From positions 992,001 through 1,056,000 of the forward strand of contig JAFFSR010000243.1 of assembly GCA_017163975.1 (NCBI GenBank): a stretch of DNA of 64,000 nucleotides, written 5' to 3'. The notes under the pieces were generated by a model. That model saw nothing but the letters and a program-made list of their open reading frames with translations, was not told the DNA's origin and did not search any database. Below are positions 34,806-44,342 of this stretch, one piece after another. Within the stretch, counting starts at the first letter, position 1. The number at the start of each line of letters is the position of its first letter. This DNA is from Anastatus disparis (taxonomy: Eukaryota; Arthropoda; Insecta; Hymenoptera; Eupelmidae). The position numbers and the translations under genes are program-made.

Positions 34806-35194
34806 TTAAGAGGAGGTGGAGTATATCTGTCCTTTTCTAATCAAAGAATTGATATTTTCACAAAAATTAATGATTGTAGCAAAAAATAAGAAGAAAGCCC
34901 CATCTCGTATAATAAAAAGCAAGATTTTCTTTTATGAGGAAAAATTATTTTCATCGCTTTATTTTTAAGAAAACCTTGAAAAACTGAATTGTCCATCCTA
35001 ACCTCTATTTTTTAAGTTTTTCAAGGTTTTCTTGAAAACGAATCAATAAAAATAATTTTTCCTTATAAAAGAAAATCTTGCTTTTTATTATACGAGATGG
35101 GGCTATCTCCTTATTTTTTGCTACAATTATTAGTTTTTGCAAAAAAATTAATTTTTTGATTAGAAAAGGACAGATATATACGACCTGCTCTTAA
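34806..35194. mobile_element. TTAA-flanked foldback MITE, copy 4
   Basis: Starts TTAAGAGGAGGTGGAGTATA and ends TATATACGACCTGCTCTTAA. The inner arms share CTGTCCTTTTCTAAT with copy 3, so all four TTAA foldbacks of this type belong to one diverged family. Confidence 0.8.
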
Positions 35195-35227
35195 TCTTTA
35201 AAATTAATTATATTATATTTTATGACA

Positions 35228-35560
35228 GGCAGATAATGAAATTGAACCAAAATTATTGGATTTAAGAGAGCGTTATATGCAAAATCACAAGACCTTCCAA
35301 CCTGTGATTGTTGCTGTTGGTGTCGCCTGTCGAATAGTAAAATATTACGTTGTTGTTAATAAAACTTTATACAGCGTGGGAACAGTTTTGGAAGCGACTA
35401 AGTTGGCGTTAGAAATATTTTTTAGCTGAGACTGTAAATATCCACAAAACTCACAAGCAATTTGGGTATTTCTACAGAAAGTTTTATATAATATAGATTT
35501 GCGGTTCGATTCATTGAGCTTGGAAGTTACAGCTCTTGTTGAACATATTCGTAGTTTATA
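35228..35560 (+). pseudogene. 3' part of the first transposon gene, after the DIRS insertion
   Basis: Follows an acceptor TTTTATGACAG. It encodes DNEIEPKLLDLRERYMQNHK and a VAVGVACRIVKYYVVVN strand-rich segment, then meets a stop near 35428. Sequence continuing in frame has LRFDSLSLEVTALVEHI and a stop at about 35559. It probably continues the gene that starts at 26835. The DIRS element and MITE copy 4 sit in the intron between. Confidence 0.4.
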
Positions 35561-35583
35561 AGTTAAAGATTACTTTTATAAAG

Positions 35584-37359
35584 ATGAACGTGTTAATTTG
35601 TAATTACTGCCTAAGTTCATTTGAAAATTATAAAATGATGCTTGATCATATTGCAGATTTACACAAATCATCTACTTATTTTCGATGTTTTGTTAAGGTA
35701 TGTAACAGGGCCTACAGCGCCTTCTACGTATTTAAAAAGCATGTAATACAAAAACATGGTTCACTTCTTGCTAAGAAAGATGTTAATATTGTAACAGTAC
35801 CAATAATTGATAATTGTTATCAAGAGCAAAAAAATCCATCGATTTATCCAGAAATCATTTCCGATGAAAGTGATTCTGATGATGATTTTATCTGCGATTC
35901 ATCAGATGAAATTGACAGCAATTATTCAGATATAGGTACTGCAGAAAATGAACCGCTTAACGACATGGTGGCAAAATATAGTGCAAGTATTGCAAACAAA
36001 AAACAAATTCCAAGAAAATATGTAAATGATATCTTGGATGAGACCAGTAATTTTTTACAAAATATTTTTAAACTTTTAAAAAAAGAAATTTTAGTTCACG
36101 TTAATAATAATGATAACAGAGAAAAAAAATTAGAAAATATATCTAAAATATTAAATGATTTTTCGAATTGCTTGAATATTGTGAATACTGAACACAAAAG
36201 ATTATCATATTTTAAAAAGTTAGGAACTTATATCAATCCAGTCAGTTGTCATATTGGAGAACGTGAAGAATATAAAAATATAAATTCAGTTAATACGTTA
36301 GTTCATGTTAAAGTACACTTACAATTTATTCCTTTACGATTCGTTTTAACAAAATTTTTTGAAATGCCAGGATTATATGATGAGACAATGAAATATGTAC
36401 AACAGTTAAAATTCAACAATAAAATAATCACTAATTTAATTCAAGCTGAATATTGGAAAGAACGGATGTTAACGTTTAAAAATAAAACCGTCTTGCCATT
36501 GATTATGTATTTTGACGATTATGAAAATAATAATTCATTAGGTTCACACAAAGGTATAGCAAAAACTGGTGTAGTATATATTAGTATACCTGCATTGCCA
36601 CCACAATATCAAGCAAAAATCGAAAACATTTTTCTGTTTATTTTGTTTAATACCCTTGATAGACAAGTTTTCAAAAATCCAGTTATATTTTCAAAAGTTG
36701 TGGAAGAACTAAATTATTTAAATGAACATGGAATTGAAATAAAATTACCTTCTGGAGTTGAAAAAATTTATTTTGAATTAGCTCTATTCATTGGAGATAA
36801 TCTAGGTCTTCACTCGATTTTGGGTTTAACAGAAAGCTTTAAAGCGAATGTATTTTGTCACCATTGTCTTATAACTCAATCAGAAAAAAATACAGTATTT
36901 CTTGAAAAAGATTTTAATCTTAGAACCACAAATAACTACGATGATATTTTATCTTTAAACGATCCAAAAATTACTGGGATCAAAGAAAAATGTGTCTTGC
37001 ATGATATCAATAATTTTCATATGTCAAAAAATGTTTCTATTGATATCATGCATGACATACTCGAAGGCATTTGCCGATATGACATAGCATTCATATTAAA
37101 TCATTTTATTTACGTTAAAAAATATTTCACATTGGAATTACTTAATGTTAGATTGCGTGGATTTAATTTTGGGCCTGGACATAATGTTAACAAACCTCCA
37201 GAATTAAAAGAAAAGTCTATAAAAAATGGTTATATTGTTATAACATCTTCAGAAATGCTGTATTTTATTCAAAATTTGAATTTAATTATAGCCCGCGTAA
37301 AAAAATTTAGTTTAGGAAAAGTTAGGCAAAAGTTTTGTTTGGCTTATGTTCATATCTGA
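35584..37359 (+). CDS. Transposase-like protein with N-terminal C2H2 zinc fingers
   Basis: 592 aa from the ATG at 35584 (MNVLICNYCLSSFENY), which starts exactly at the first zinc-binding pair. Two C2H2-like fingers occupy residues 5-55 (C-x2-C...H-x4-H and C-x4-C...H-x4-H), then an acidic Asp/Ser stretch (DESDSDDDF) and the core. Core landmarks are LIMYFDDYENNNSLGSHKG, GVVYISIPALPPQYQ, FIGDNLGLHSILGL, a C-x2-C pair in VFCHHCL and VSIDIMHDILEGICRYD. The Asp residues in FDDYE and DIMHD look like DDE-type catalytic positions of CACTA/KDZ-like transposases. That assignment is from pattern memory and is inference. The C-terminus is probably short, since a stop follows at 37357. Confidence 0.6.
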   Translation: MNVLICNYCLSSFENYKMMLDHIADLHKSSTYFRCFVKVCNRAYSAFYVFKKHVIQKHGSLLAKKDVNIVTVPIIDNCYQEQKNPSIYPEIISDESDSDDDFICDSSDEIDSNYSDIGTAENEPLNDMVAKYSASIANKKQIPRKYVNDILDETSNFLQNIFKLLKKEILVHVNNNDNREKKLENISKILNDFSNCLNIVNTEHKRLSYFKKLGTYINPVSCHIGEREEYKNINSVNTLVHVKVHLQFIPLRFVLTKFFEMPGLYDETMKYVQQLKFNNKIITNLIQAEYWKERMLTFKNKTVLPLIMYFDDYENNNSLGSHKGIAKTGVVYISIPALPPQYQAKIENIFLFILFNTLDRQVFKNPVIFSKVVEELNYLNEHGIEIKLPSGVEKIYFELALFIGDNLGLHSILGLTESFKANVFCHHCLITQSEKNTVFLEKDFNLRTTNNYDDILSLNDPKITGIKEKCVLHDINNFHMSKNVSIDIMHDILEGICRYDIAFILNHFIYVKKYFTLELLNVRLRGFNFGPGHNVNKPPELKEKSIKNGYIVITSSEMLYFIQNLNLIIARVKKFSLGKVRQKFCLAYVHI

Positions 37360-37369
37360 TTTGGGAAAT

Positions 37370-37985
37370 GAGACAATCCAAAACTTTATTAAAAAAATAA
37401 GGATGTTTTGCACAGGTTTGCCAGAACTTGCTTTAAACTTTGTTTGGATATTCTCAAACTTAATAAGATAGTTAGTAAAGTTCTGCAGAAATTTGGCAAA
37501 ACTTATAGCAAACTTGATTCGAATATTTTCTAATTTTTTTAAAATAAATAGTCAAGTTTCGCACTGGTTTAGCAAAAATTGTTTTAAAGTTTATTTAGAT
37601 ATTCTCAAACTTGATAAAACAATTAGTGAAGCTTTGCAGAACTTTGGTAAAACTTACATCAAACTTAATTTGAAAATTTTTAATTTTAAAAAATAAATAG
37701 TCAAGCTTTGCACAAATTTGGCAGAACTTGTTTTAAACTTCAATTGGATATTTTCAAACTCGATTAAATAATAAATGAAGTTTTGCAGAACTTTGGTAAA
37801 ACTTATATCAAACTTAATTCGAATATTTTCAATTTTTAAAAAATAAAGAGTCAAGTTTTGCACAGGTTTGGGAGAACTTATTTTGAACTTTATTAAAATA
37901 TTTTTTATTTTTTAAATATGAATCGTTAAGTTTGGCTGGGGTTCGGCAAAACTTGTTTTGAAGTTTATTTAGATATTTTTAGAAG
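37370..37985. repeat. Tandem array of ~155 bp units downstream of the transposase
   Basis: About three and a half units share TTTGCAGAA(C/A)TTTGG(T/C)AAAACTTA, GATATT(C/T)TCAAACT and AAAATAAATAGTCAAG. Short open frames on both strands come from the repeat. Subterminal arrays are common inside the ends of CACTA-type transposons, which fits the neighbouring gene. Confidence 0.7.
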
Positions 37986-37987
37986 TT

Positions 37988-38149
37988 TCCTGGTAAAAAA
38001 TTAACCATTTTTCGGTCACAATTGCTTGCTGGTTATCACACTTATCTAGAAAGTCTGGAAATACTTTAAACAGAATTTCTAGATAAGTGTAATTTTAACA
38101 TACTTAGCTCAGCAATTATGACCAAAAAATAGTTAATGTTCCACCAGGG
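37988..38149. mobile_element. Short foldback element
   Basis: CCTGGTAAAAAATTAACCAT and its inverted relative near 38120-38149 (ATGTTCCACCAGG), with matching inner arms CACTTATCTAGAAA and TTTCTAGATAAGTG. About 160 bp. Confidence 0.6.
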
Positions 38150-38291
38150 TTCAGTAAAACTTATTTTAAATTTCTTTGTATCTGTAAATTTTTAAGATAA
38201 CAAATATAAAGAGTTCTATGAATGTATTCCTACGGAAATAAAATAGTATAATAATATAAAATATATCTATTTTATCATTTTTTATTAAATT

Positions 38292-38536
38292 TGTCGGGTT
38301 CGTGCAAGAAACGTCCGTCTCATCAATTCAAGCAAAAAGCTTTTATTTCAGTATTTTGAGCAAGAAGCTGTTATTTCAATACTTTAGGCAAAAATCTGTT
38401 ATCTTAGTGTTGAAAACATAAGAGATAGCAGATTTTTGCCTTAAAAATAGAAATCTCAACTTCTTGCTTAGAATACTGACATAGAAGCTTTTTGCTTGGT
38501 TTTGTGGGATAGCCGATTACTGCACTAACCCGACGA
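38292..38536. mobile_element. Foldback element with TGTCGGGTT ends
   Basis: TGTCGGGTT at the left and AACCCGACGA at the right. The arms contain AAGCAAAAAGCTTTTATTTC and its inverse. About 245 bp. The open frame across it has no meaning. Confidence 0.6.
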
Positions 38537-38617
38537 ATGAAGATTGTATATAAAAAAAGTCTTAATCTTAAATCACAAATAAAAGAATTTGAAAAAATTT
38601 CTTTTTGCACTCCGGCC

Positions 38618-38865
38618 AGAAAGTTACAGCTGCCTGAAACGAAGTTGCCGCTTTTCGGTGCCGTTGTACAAAAAAATAGCATACAACCCCTGGCCAGTGA
38701 AAAAGAAAGCCTCAGATCACAAGTGATTGTCGGCCGAGGCGAAGCCGAAGTTGACTAACATGTGATTTGAGGCTTTCTTTTTTATTGGCCATGGGTCATC
38801 GTATACTACTTTTATGCTCGACGGTACCGAAAAGCGGCAACTTTGTTTCAGGCCGCGGTCAAAAA
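38618..38865. mobile_element. Foldback element, GC-richer
   Basis: The arms carry CTGAAACGAAGTTGCCGCTT and AAGCGGCAACTTTGTTTCAG, with a second inner pair AAAGAAAGCCTCA and TGAGGCTTTCTTT. No ORF of note. Confidence 0.6.
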
Positions 38866-38929
38866 GTTGCCGCTTTCGGTACGAAGGACAGAAAAATACT
38901 ATTTTTATTTTCCTACGATTTAAAATTAA

Positions 38930-39128
38930 TTGTAATAAATAGACAAGAATTTATAGGCAACACTGTTCAAAATTCTTTTTGTATCGACGTTTCTACCTTA
39001 CAGTTAAAGGTTCTTATCAAACTGAAAATTTTTAGCTTGATAAGGACCTTTTACTGTAAGGTAGAAACATCTCTACAGTAAAAGAACTTTGAACAGTATT
39101 GCCTATAAATTTTTGTCTATTTATTATA
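38930..39128. mobile_element. Foldback element with AATAAATAGACAA ends
   Basis: Arms of about 90 bp share AATTTATAGGCAA and GTTTCTACCTTAC with their inverse on the other side of an AAATTTTTAGCTTG centre. Confidence 0.6.
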
Positions 39129-39129
39129 T

Positions 39130-39591
39130 TATTACTGTTTGTGGAATAAATACTTACCTTTTTAAAATTAATTTTTATAACTTTATGTGTGTATGTACAT
39201 ATATATATATATATATAAACGTATGTACGCGGCATTATGCTGACTCATACAGTACAGCGTTTGTTTAGTGCCCTGCACACGTCGCGGGTGTGTGGCAGTC
39301 TCCTATGTTATCCCTTCCTTTGTTACTTACGCATATGTTAAATACGAATTTGTTAAAACTTTGATTGGTGGGCACATTTGTTCTCGAAATTTGATTGGTG
39401 GGCGCGTTTTTGTTTTGTAGAATTTTTTCGTAACTCAACTCAAGAAAAATCTACTGTATGGAATTGTCAGCACAAGTATCAATAAATAAATGAAAAACGG
39501 GTGGCATTATGCGGACGTCAGCATAAGTACGCTAATGTCTGCATAAGTCACGATTCATCTTTGATTTTGTCTGCATAATACCTCATTCATA

Positions 39592-39630
<39 letters not shown>

Positions 39631-39729
39631 ACTATTTTTATTTTTCTAATAATACAACTTATCATATTTATAATAATTGAAAACACAATTGAATAAAATT
39701 AATCAGCGATCTTTCTTTTCTTTGATCCT
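39130..39729. repeat. Spacer with (AT)n microsatellites
   Basis: AT dinucleotide runs at about 39200-39220 and 39597-39626. A direct repeat (TTGATTGGTGGGC) occurs at 39362 and 39392. No gene. Confidence 0.6.
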
Positions 39730-40436
39730 TTAGGTTCTTTTCTTTCTATAATTCGTTTCACCCCGGTTTCGTTTTTTTCTTCTTTCTGCTTTTTGATTGT
39801 GATTTTTTGTTGGTTTCGCTTTATATTTTATTTCTAATTCTTTTAATTTTTGTTGATACTCTAATTCTAGTTTCTGTCTTAAAATTTCTTTTTTTTTCCT
39901 CTTTTTTTGTAATATAGTTTTTTTCACGTCAGTTTTATTATTTTCTTGTCCTTTTCTTTCCAATCCTTTTTCGAGTCCTAGTTTTTCTTGAACTATTTTT
40001 TTCGGCTCTTTACTTTCTTGGATTGTTGCTTCCCGATTAACGGTAACTTTTTTACTCTGTTTTTGATAATCTTCTTTGATTTGCTTTATTTTTTCATATT
40101 TTGATTTGTCTGGTTCTGCTGGTTTTTCTTCTTCTGGTTCCGGTGCTTTTTCACCTTCAAGTCTCTTTTCTGTTTTTTTTGATTTTTATTTTCTGGTTTC
40201 GGTGCTTTTTCACCTTCAAGTCTCTTTTCTGTTTTTTCTTGATCTTTATTTTCTGGTTCCAGTGCTTTTTCACCTTCAAGTCTCTTTTCTGTTTTTTCTT
40301 GATCTTCATTTTCTGGTTCCGGTGCCTTTTCACCTTCAAGTCTTTTTTACTACGTTTTTATTAACTTGCTTTGGTGTCTGTCTGCCTGTCTGTTCGGTAC
40401 AAATTTTGCAACCGATTGTAAACTAACTTCCCGATG
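39730..40436 (-). pseudogene. Lys/Glu-rich low-complexity coding remnant with 60 bp minisatellite
   Basis: Minus-strand frames rich in Lys, Glu, Gln and Arg. At 40133-40350 a 60 bp unit repeats three times and once partially. In the appropriate frame it encodes a 20-residue unit with the words DQEKTEKRLEGEKAPEPEN. The lower piece (39963-39730) reads as a charged helix (ELEYQQKLKELEIKYKAK). No domain is recognisable. The word ENKDQEK also occurs in the frame at 41839-41438, so the two may once have been one gene, now split by AT-rich repeats. Confidence 0.35.
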
Positions 40437-41236
40437 AGCTAGAGACTTGAAATTTTAAATATAGCTCAGAACTGGATGACAATGCAATATTATAAAAAAA
40501 ATATATATCTACCGAACAATATATTAATATATTCAATCATATACGGAGATGTTGGCAAAATTAAAGATTTGAAGATTTTATATATAGATACACTTTTAAC
40601 ATTAGTGTCTAAACATCTTCGAAAATTTTAAAAATCCTTTTTTGATATATTAATATATTAATATATTCAATATTATATTTTTGCACGCATTGTTGGATAA
40701 TATAATTAAAAATATATATTCCCACGGAAAAATATATTAATATATTTAATTATATACGGAGATATTGGCAAAATTGAAGATTAGAAGATTTTATATATAG
40801 ATATACTTTTAACATTAGTGTCTAACCATCTTCGAAAATTTTTAAAATTCTTTAACTTGTCATATATTGCAATTAGACATAAATTACAGCATTTTGTATT
40901 CTACATATAAAATTTGAGACTGTATTTTATTCATTTTTTGGTCTAACAATGCATAAAACAATAAATCTTGGTTGAATTTCTAATGGCGTCATTATTGTCA
41001 AAATGGCGGGAAACTCACCATGCGATTACGTGTTCTCTAAAAAAAATAGATGAAACACGTTTTAGTCCCTTGACAACAATATATATGCTATATAATATGC
41101 ACTGTTGGACAACACGATAAATAATATTAATAATAATAATAATAATACCAAAATGTATAAGATAATATCTGAATAAAAAAAAAATTTTCAATCTACCACG
41201 TTTTTTAATTGAACTAAAAAGTATAAAATAATATTA
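40437..41236. repeat. AT-rich region with a ~150 bp direct repeat
   Basis: Two copies at about 40505-40645 and 40715-40855 share ATATACGGAGAT(G/A)TTGGCAAAATT and ACTTTTAACATTAGTGTCTAA. No gene is seen in the remainder. Confidence 0.65.
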
Positions 41237-41486
41237 AAAATAAAAAAAAACTTTTTAATGTACTACGTTTTTATAATAAACCAAAAAGTATAAAATAATG
41301 TGTAATAAAATGAAAAATGAATAATGATTTGAAATAAAAAAAAACGTGGGGCGCATACAATACATAATAATAAACATGCGCCCCACGTTTTTTTTATTTC
41401 AAATCATTATTAATTTTTCATTTTATTACACATTATTTTATACTCTTTGGTTTATTATAAAAACGTAGTACATTAAAAAGTTTTTT
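41237..41486. repeat. Near-perfect palindrome of ~250 bp
   Basis: Arms of about 110 bp run from a TTTTTAATGTACTACG-type word to ACGTGGGGCGCA and back (TGCGCCCCACGT at about 41380-41391). The loop is ~25 bp and the arms show few mismatches. A recent foldback insertion is the likely origin; I could not define its target duplication. Confidence 0.7.
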
Positions 41487-41839
41487 CTTATTTTTTCTAT
41501 TTTTTCTTGATCTTTATTTTCTGCATGCGTTACTTTTTCCTCTTTCTTGTTCTTTTTTCTTTCTTCAGCCTTTTCATGCTCTTTTTTTTCATATTCTAAT
41601 CTTTCTTGTTCCTCTTTTTCTATTTCTAACCTTATTTCATCCACTCGGTTTCGTTCATTTCTATCACGCTCTTCTGTTTCTTTTCTTTTTCTTTCTTGTT
41701 CATTTTCTTCTTCCTGTTTTTCATCACATTCTGTTTCTTTCCTGAGCTTTGTATTTTGTTTTGAATTTTTTTGTGTTTTAGGTGTTTTTGGATTGCGTAA
41801 TGTTGCGCAGAAGGCCGTCAAACATTGTCTATACCCCAT
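41438..41839 (-). pseudogene. Lys/Glu-rich coiled-coil coding fragment
   Basis: 133 codons on the minus strand. The start MGYRQCLTAFCATLRNPK is followed by almost uninterrupted charged residues (EEENEQERKRKETEERDRNE) with heptad-like spacing, suggesting a long single helix or coiled coil. The last ~16 codons run into the neighbouring palindrome, so the original C-terminus was replaced. No family is recognised. It lies directly downstream of the BEN-like gene on the same strand and could be a remnant of another exon or a repeat-borne gene. Confidence 0.35.
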
Positions 41840-41943
41840 GTGCGTAATTTGATATTTAGGCTTTGTATTGTCATGAACAAATACTAAATTAAAAAAAAAT
41901 TTATTATCATTATTAAAACTTTATGTTTAGGCAATTAAAATAT

Positions 41944-44276
41944 TTAAAAAATCGATTCCAAAAAATCACCTTCAACATCTTGATAAATATTATCTAGTAT
42001 TGCAGACCAACCATTTTTTCCAGTAGGTGATGATTTTTTTAATATTTCTTTACCAAGAATTTCGGTCATCAATCGTCTGGCCATCTCCTTTGGCTTCTTT
42101 CTATAAGAACTTTTAAATAGATTAATTTTCCATTCTGGAACCATAATGTCCGATCCTTCTATTAATGGAATCTAAAATTTAAGAAATATATTTAATGATT
42201 TCAACAAATACAAAATTTTTTGCATTTGTGTTACTTACAGTTTTCTTTTTAATGATGTTGTTTGAATTCTTGCCTTCGTTGCTCTGAAATATTTAAATGT
42301 TATACAAATTATATAAAAATAGGAATAAAACAAGGATAATATACACATTCAAAAGTTTCAATGATCAATTAAGAGGTAGTCGGAACCATTCGCCGCTTGG
42401 TGACGTTGCGGTCAGGTGAGAGAAAAATATAAAATATTTTTTATACAGCAATTTAAAATTTACTGAAACAATAATATACTTTTAATCTTGTCATTTCCTC
42501 TAGCCATATATATGTAGAATAATTATTAATATTAATCTTGTTTGAAAAGTCTAAAATATTGTTATAAAGCAAAAAATGCGGCGTGAGGTAGAGTTGACGT
42601 AAACATTAGCATACATCATTCTTTAGTATTGCTCTCTCTGTCGCACTAAGGGAAGGTGCACGCATATTTACATCGGTCCTACGTTGCATCGCATTTTTCG
42701 CTTTATAACAATATTTTAGACTTTTCAAACAAGATAAGTATTAATAATTATTCTACATATAGATGGCTAGAGGAAATGACAACATTAAAAGTATATTGTC
42801 GTCTCAGAAAATTGTAAATAGCTGTATAAAAAATATTAAATAGATTTCTCTCACCTGACCGCAGCGCCACCCTATATGTAGCGGCGAATAGACCTGACCA
42901 CCTCTTAAGTAATTATAAAAAATTGAAATTGTCAAATTAATTAGTATTAAAAAGTTTACGTACGTTTGTGTTTTTCTGGTCATAAATGCTTTTTATAAGA
43001 GAAACCACGTGGTTGATTTTGTCAATATCATCAATAGTAACTGAAAAGAAAAAATAAAAAAAGGGATTAAAATTAATAACAAACTATTATGTTAATATAT
43101 TTAAATGTAATGAAAAAATATTATACTATTATGTAGTTTCGAACATATGCACTCTTTTTTTTCTGCTTCTTGTTCTGGATTATTTTGTGGTTCCTCGAAT
43201 TCAGAATCTCTATAATACAAAAATTATAATGAATCAGATTTTATTTTTTACTACTTTTATATTAATTATTAAAACATGTTTATTGCATCAGTTACTGTAA
43301 AACGGGGTGAAGCGGTCAGGAGTTGAGTGAAGCGAACATTATTTAATATATAATTTTATAACTCTATATGTACTGTTGTTTATGTGTAATAATAATTTTT
43401 TGTAAATTATAAACAGAAGTTAAAAAAATTATTATTATTCATACATAAAAGAACATAAAAAATTAGAAAATCATATATTAAAAAATGCTCGCTTTACTCC
43501 ACACCTGACCGCTTTACCACGTTTTACAATACTTGTGAATTCTAATAATTAATAAATTTACATATGCAGAGATATCTTAAAAAAATAAAAATGCATAATA
43601 CTTTTTAAAAATATGTAAAGGTTTACAAAATCAATGCAAGTAGTTTTTAAAAGGAATTCACGTGTTCATTAAAGAAATTTGTTGTTATAATAACGCAATA
43701 TACAGAAGTTAAATCATCAATTGAGCTGTTAATAACAACAATTAAAAAAAAGTTTATGAATATAATGATGAAGTTTTAGCATCTTTTAATTCATTCAATA
43801 TTAGGAAAACCAAAAATTATTTCAGCAAGGCTTCTTTTCATCAAAGAATAATAAAGCAGAAGCTATATATATGCAAGGACATTAGTTCATATTTTTTTGC
43901 TTCTGCTTTAGTATTCTTCAATGAAACAAAGTCTTGCAGAAAAAATTATTGGCTTTCTTAATACCGAATGAATTAACAGATATCAAAAATTCATCATTAT
44001 TTATAAAAATTTTTTAAATTGTTGTTATCGACAACATAACTGATACTTTAACCTCTATAGATTACCTTATTTATCATTACAATAGATCTATTTTGTAAAC
44101 ACGTAAATTCCTTTTAAAATCTGAATAATAATTTCATAATTTAAAAACAATGTGTATCTTAGCTCTCCAGTATCTACTTAAATTGATTTAATAAAAAGTT
44201 TCACTATCATGTCTCTTTGCAAAACTATTTCTTTATAGGTTCACAAGCAAAAAGTCTGTTAAATGCAAGCAGATAT

Positions 44277-44342
<66 letters not shown>

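Noticed and set aside
40076..40426. Plus-strand Phe/Leu/Ser-rich frame suggesting membrane protein
   Set aside because: Antisense of the Lys/Glu-rich minisatellite; the hydrophobic look is a by-product.
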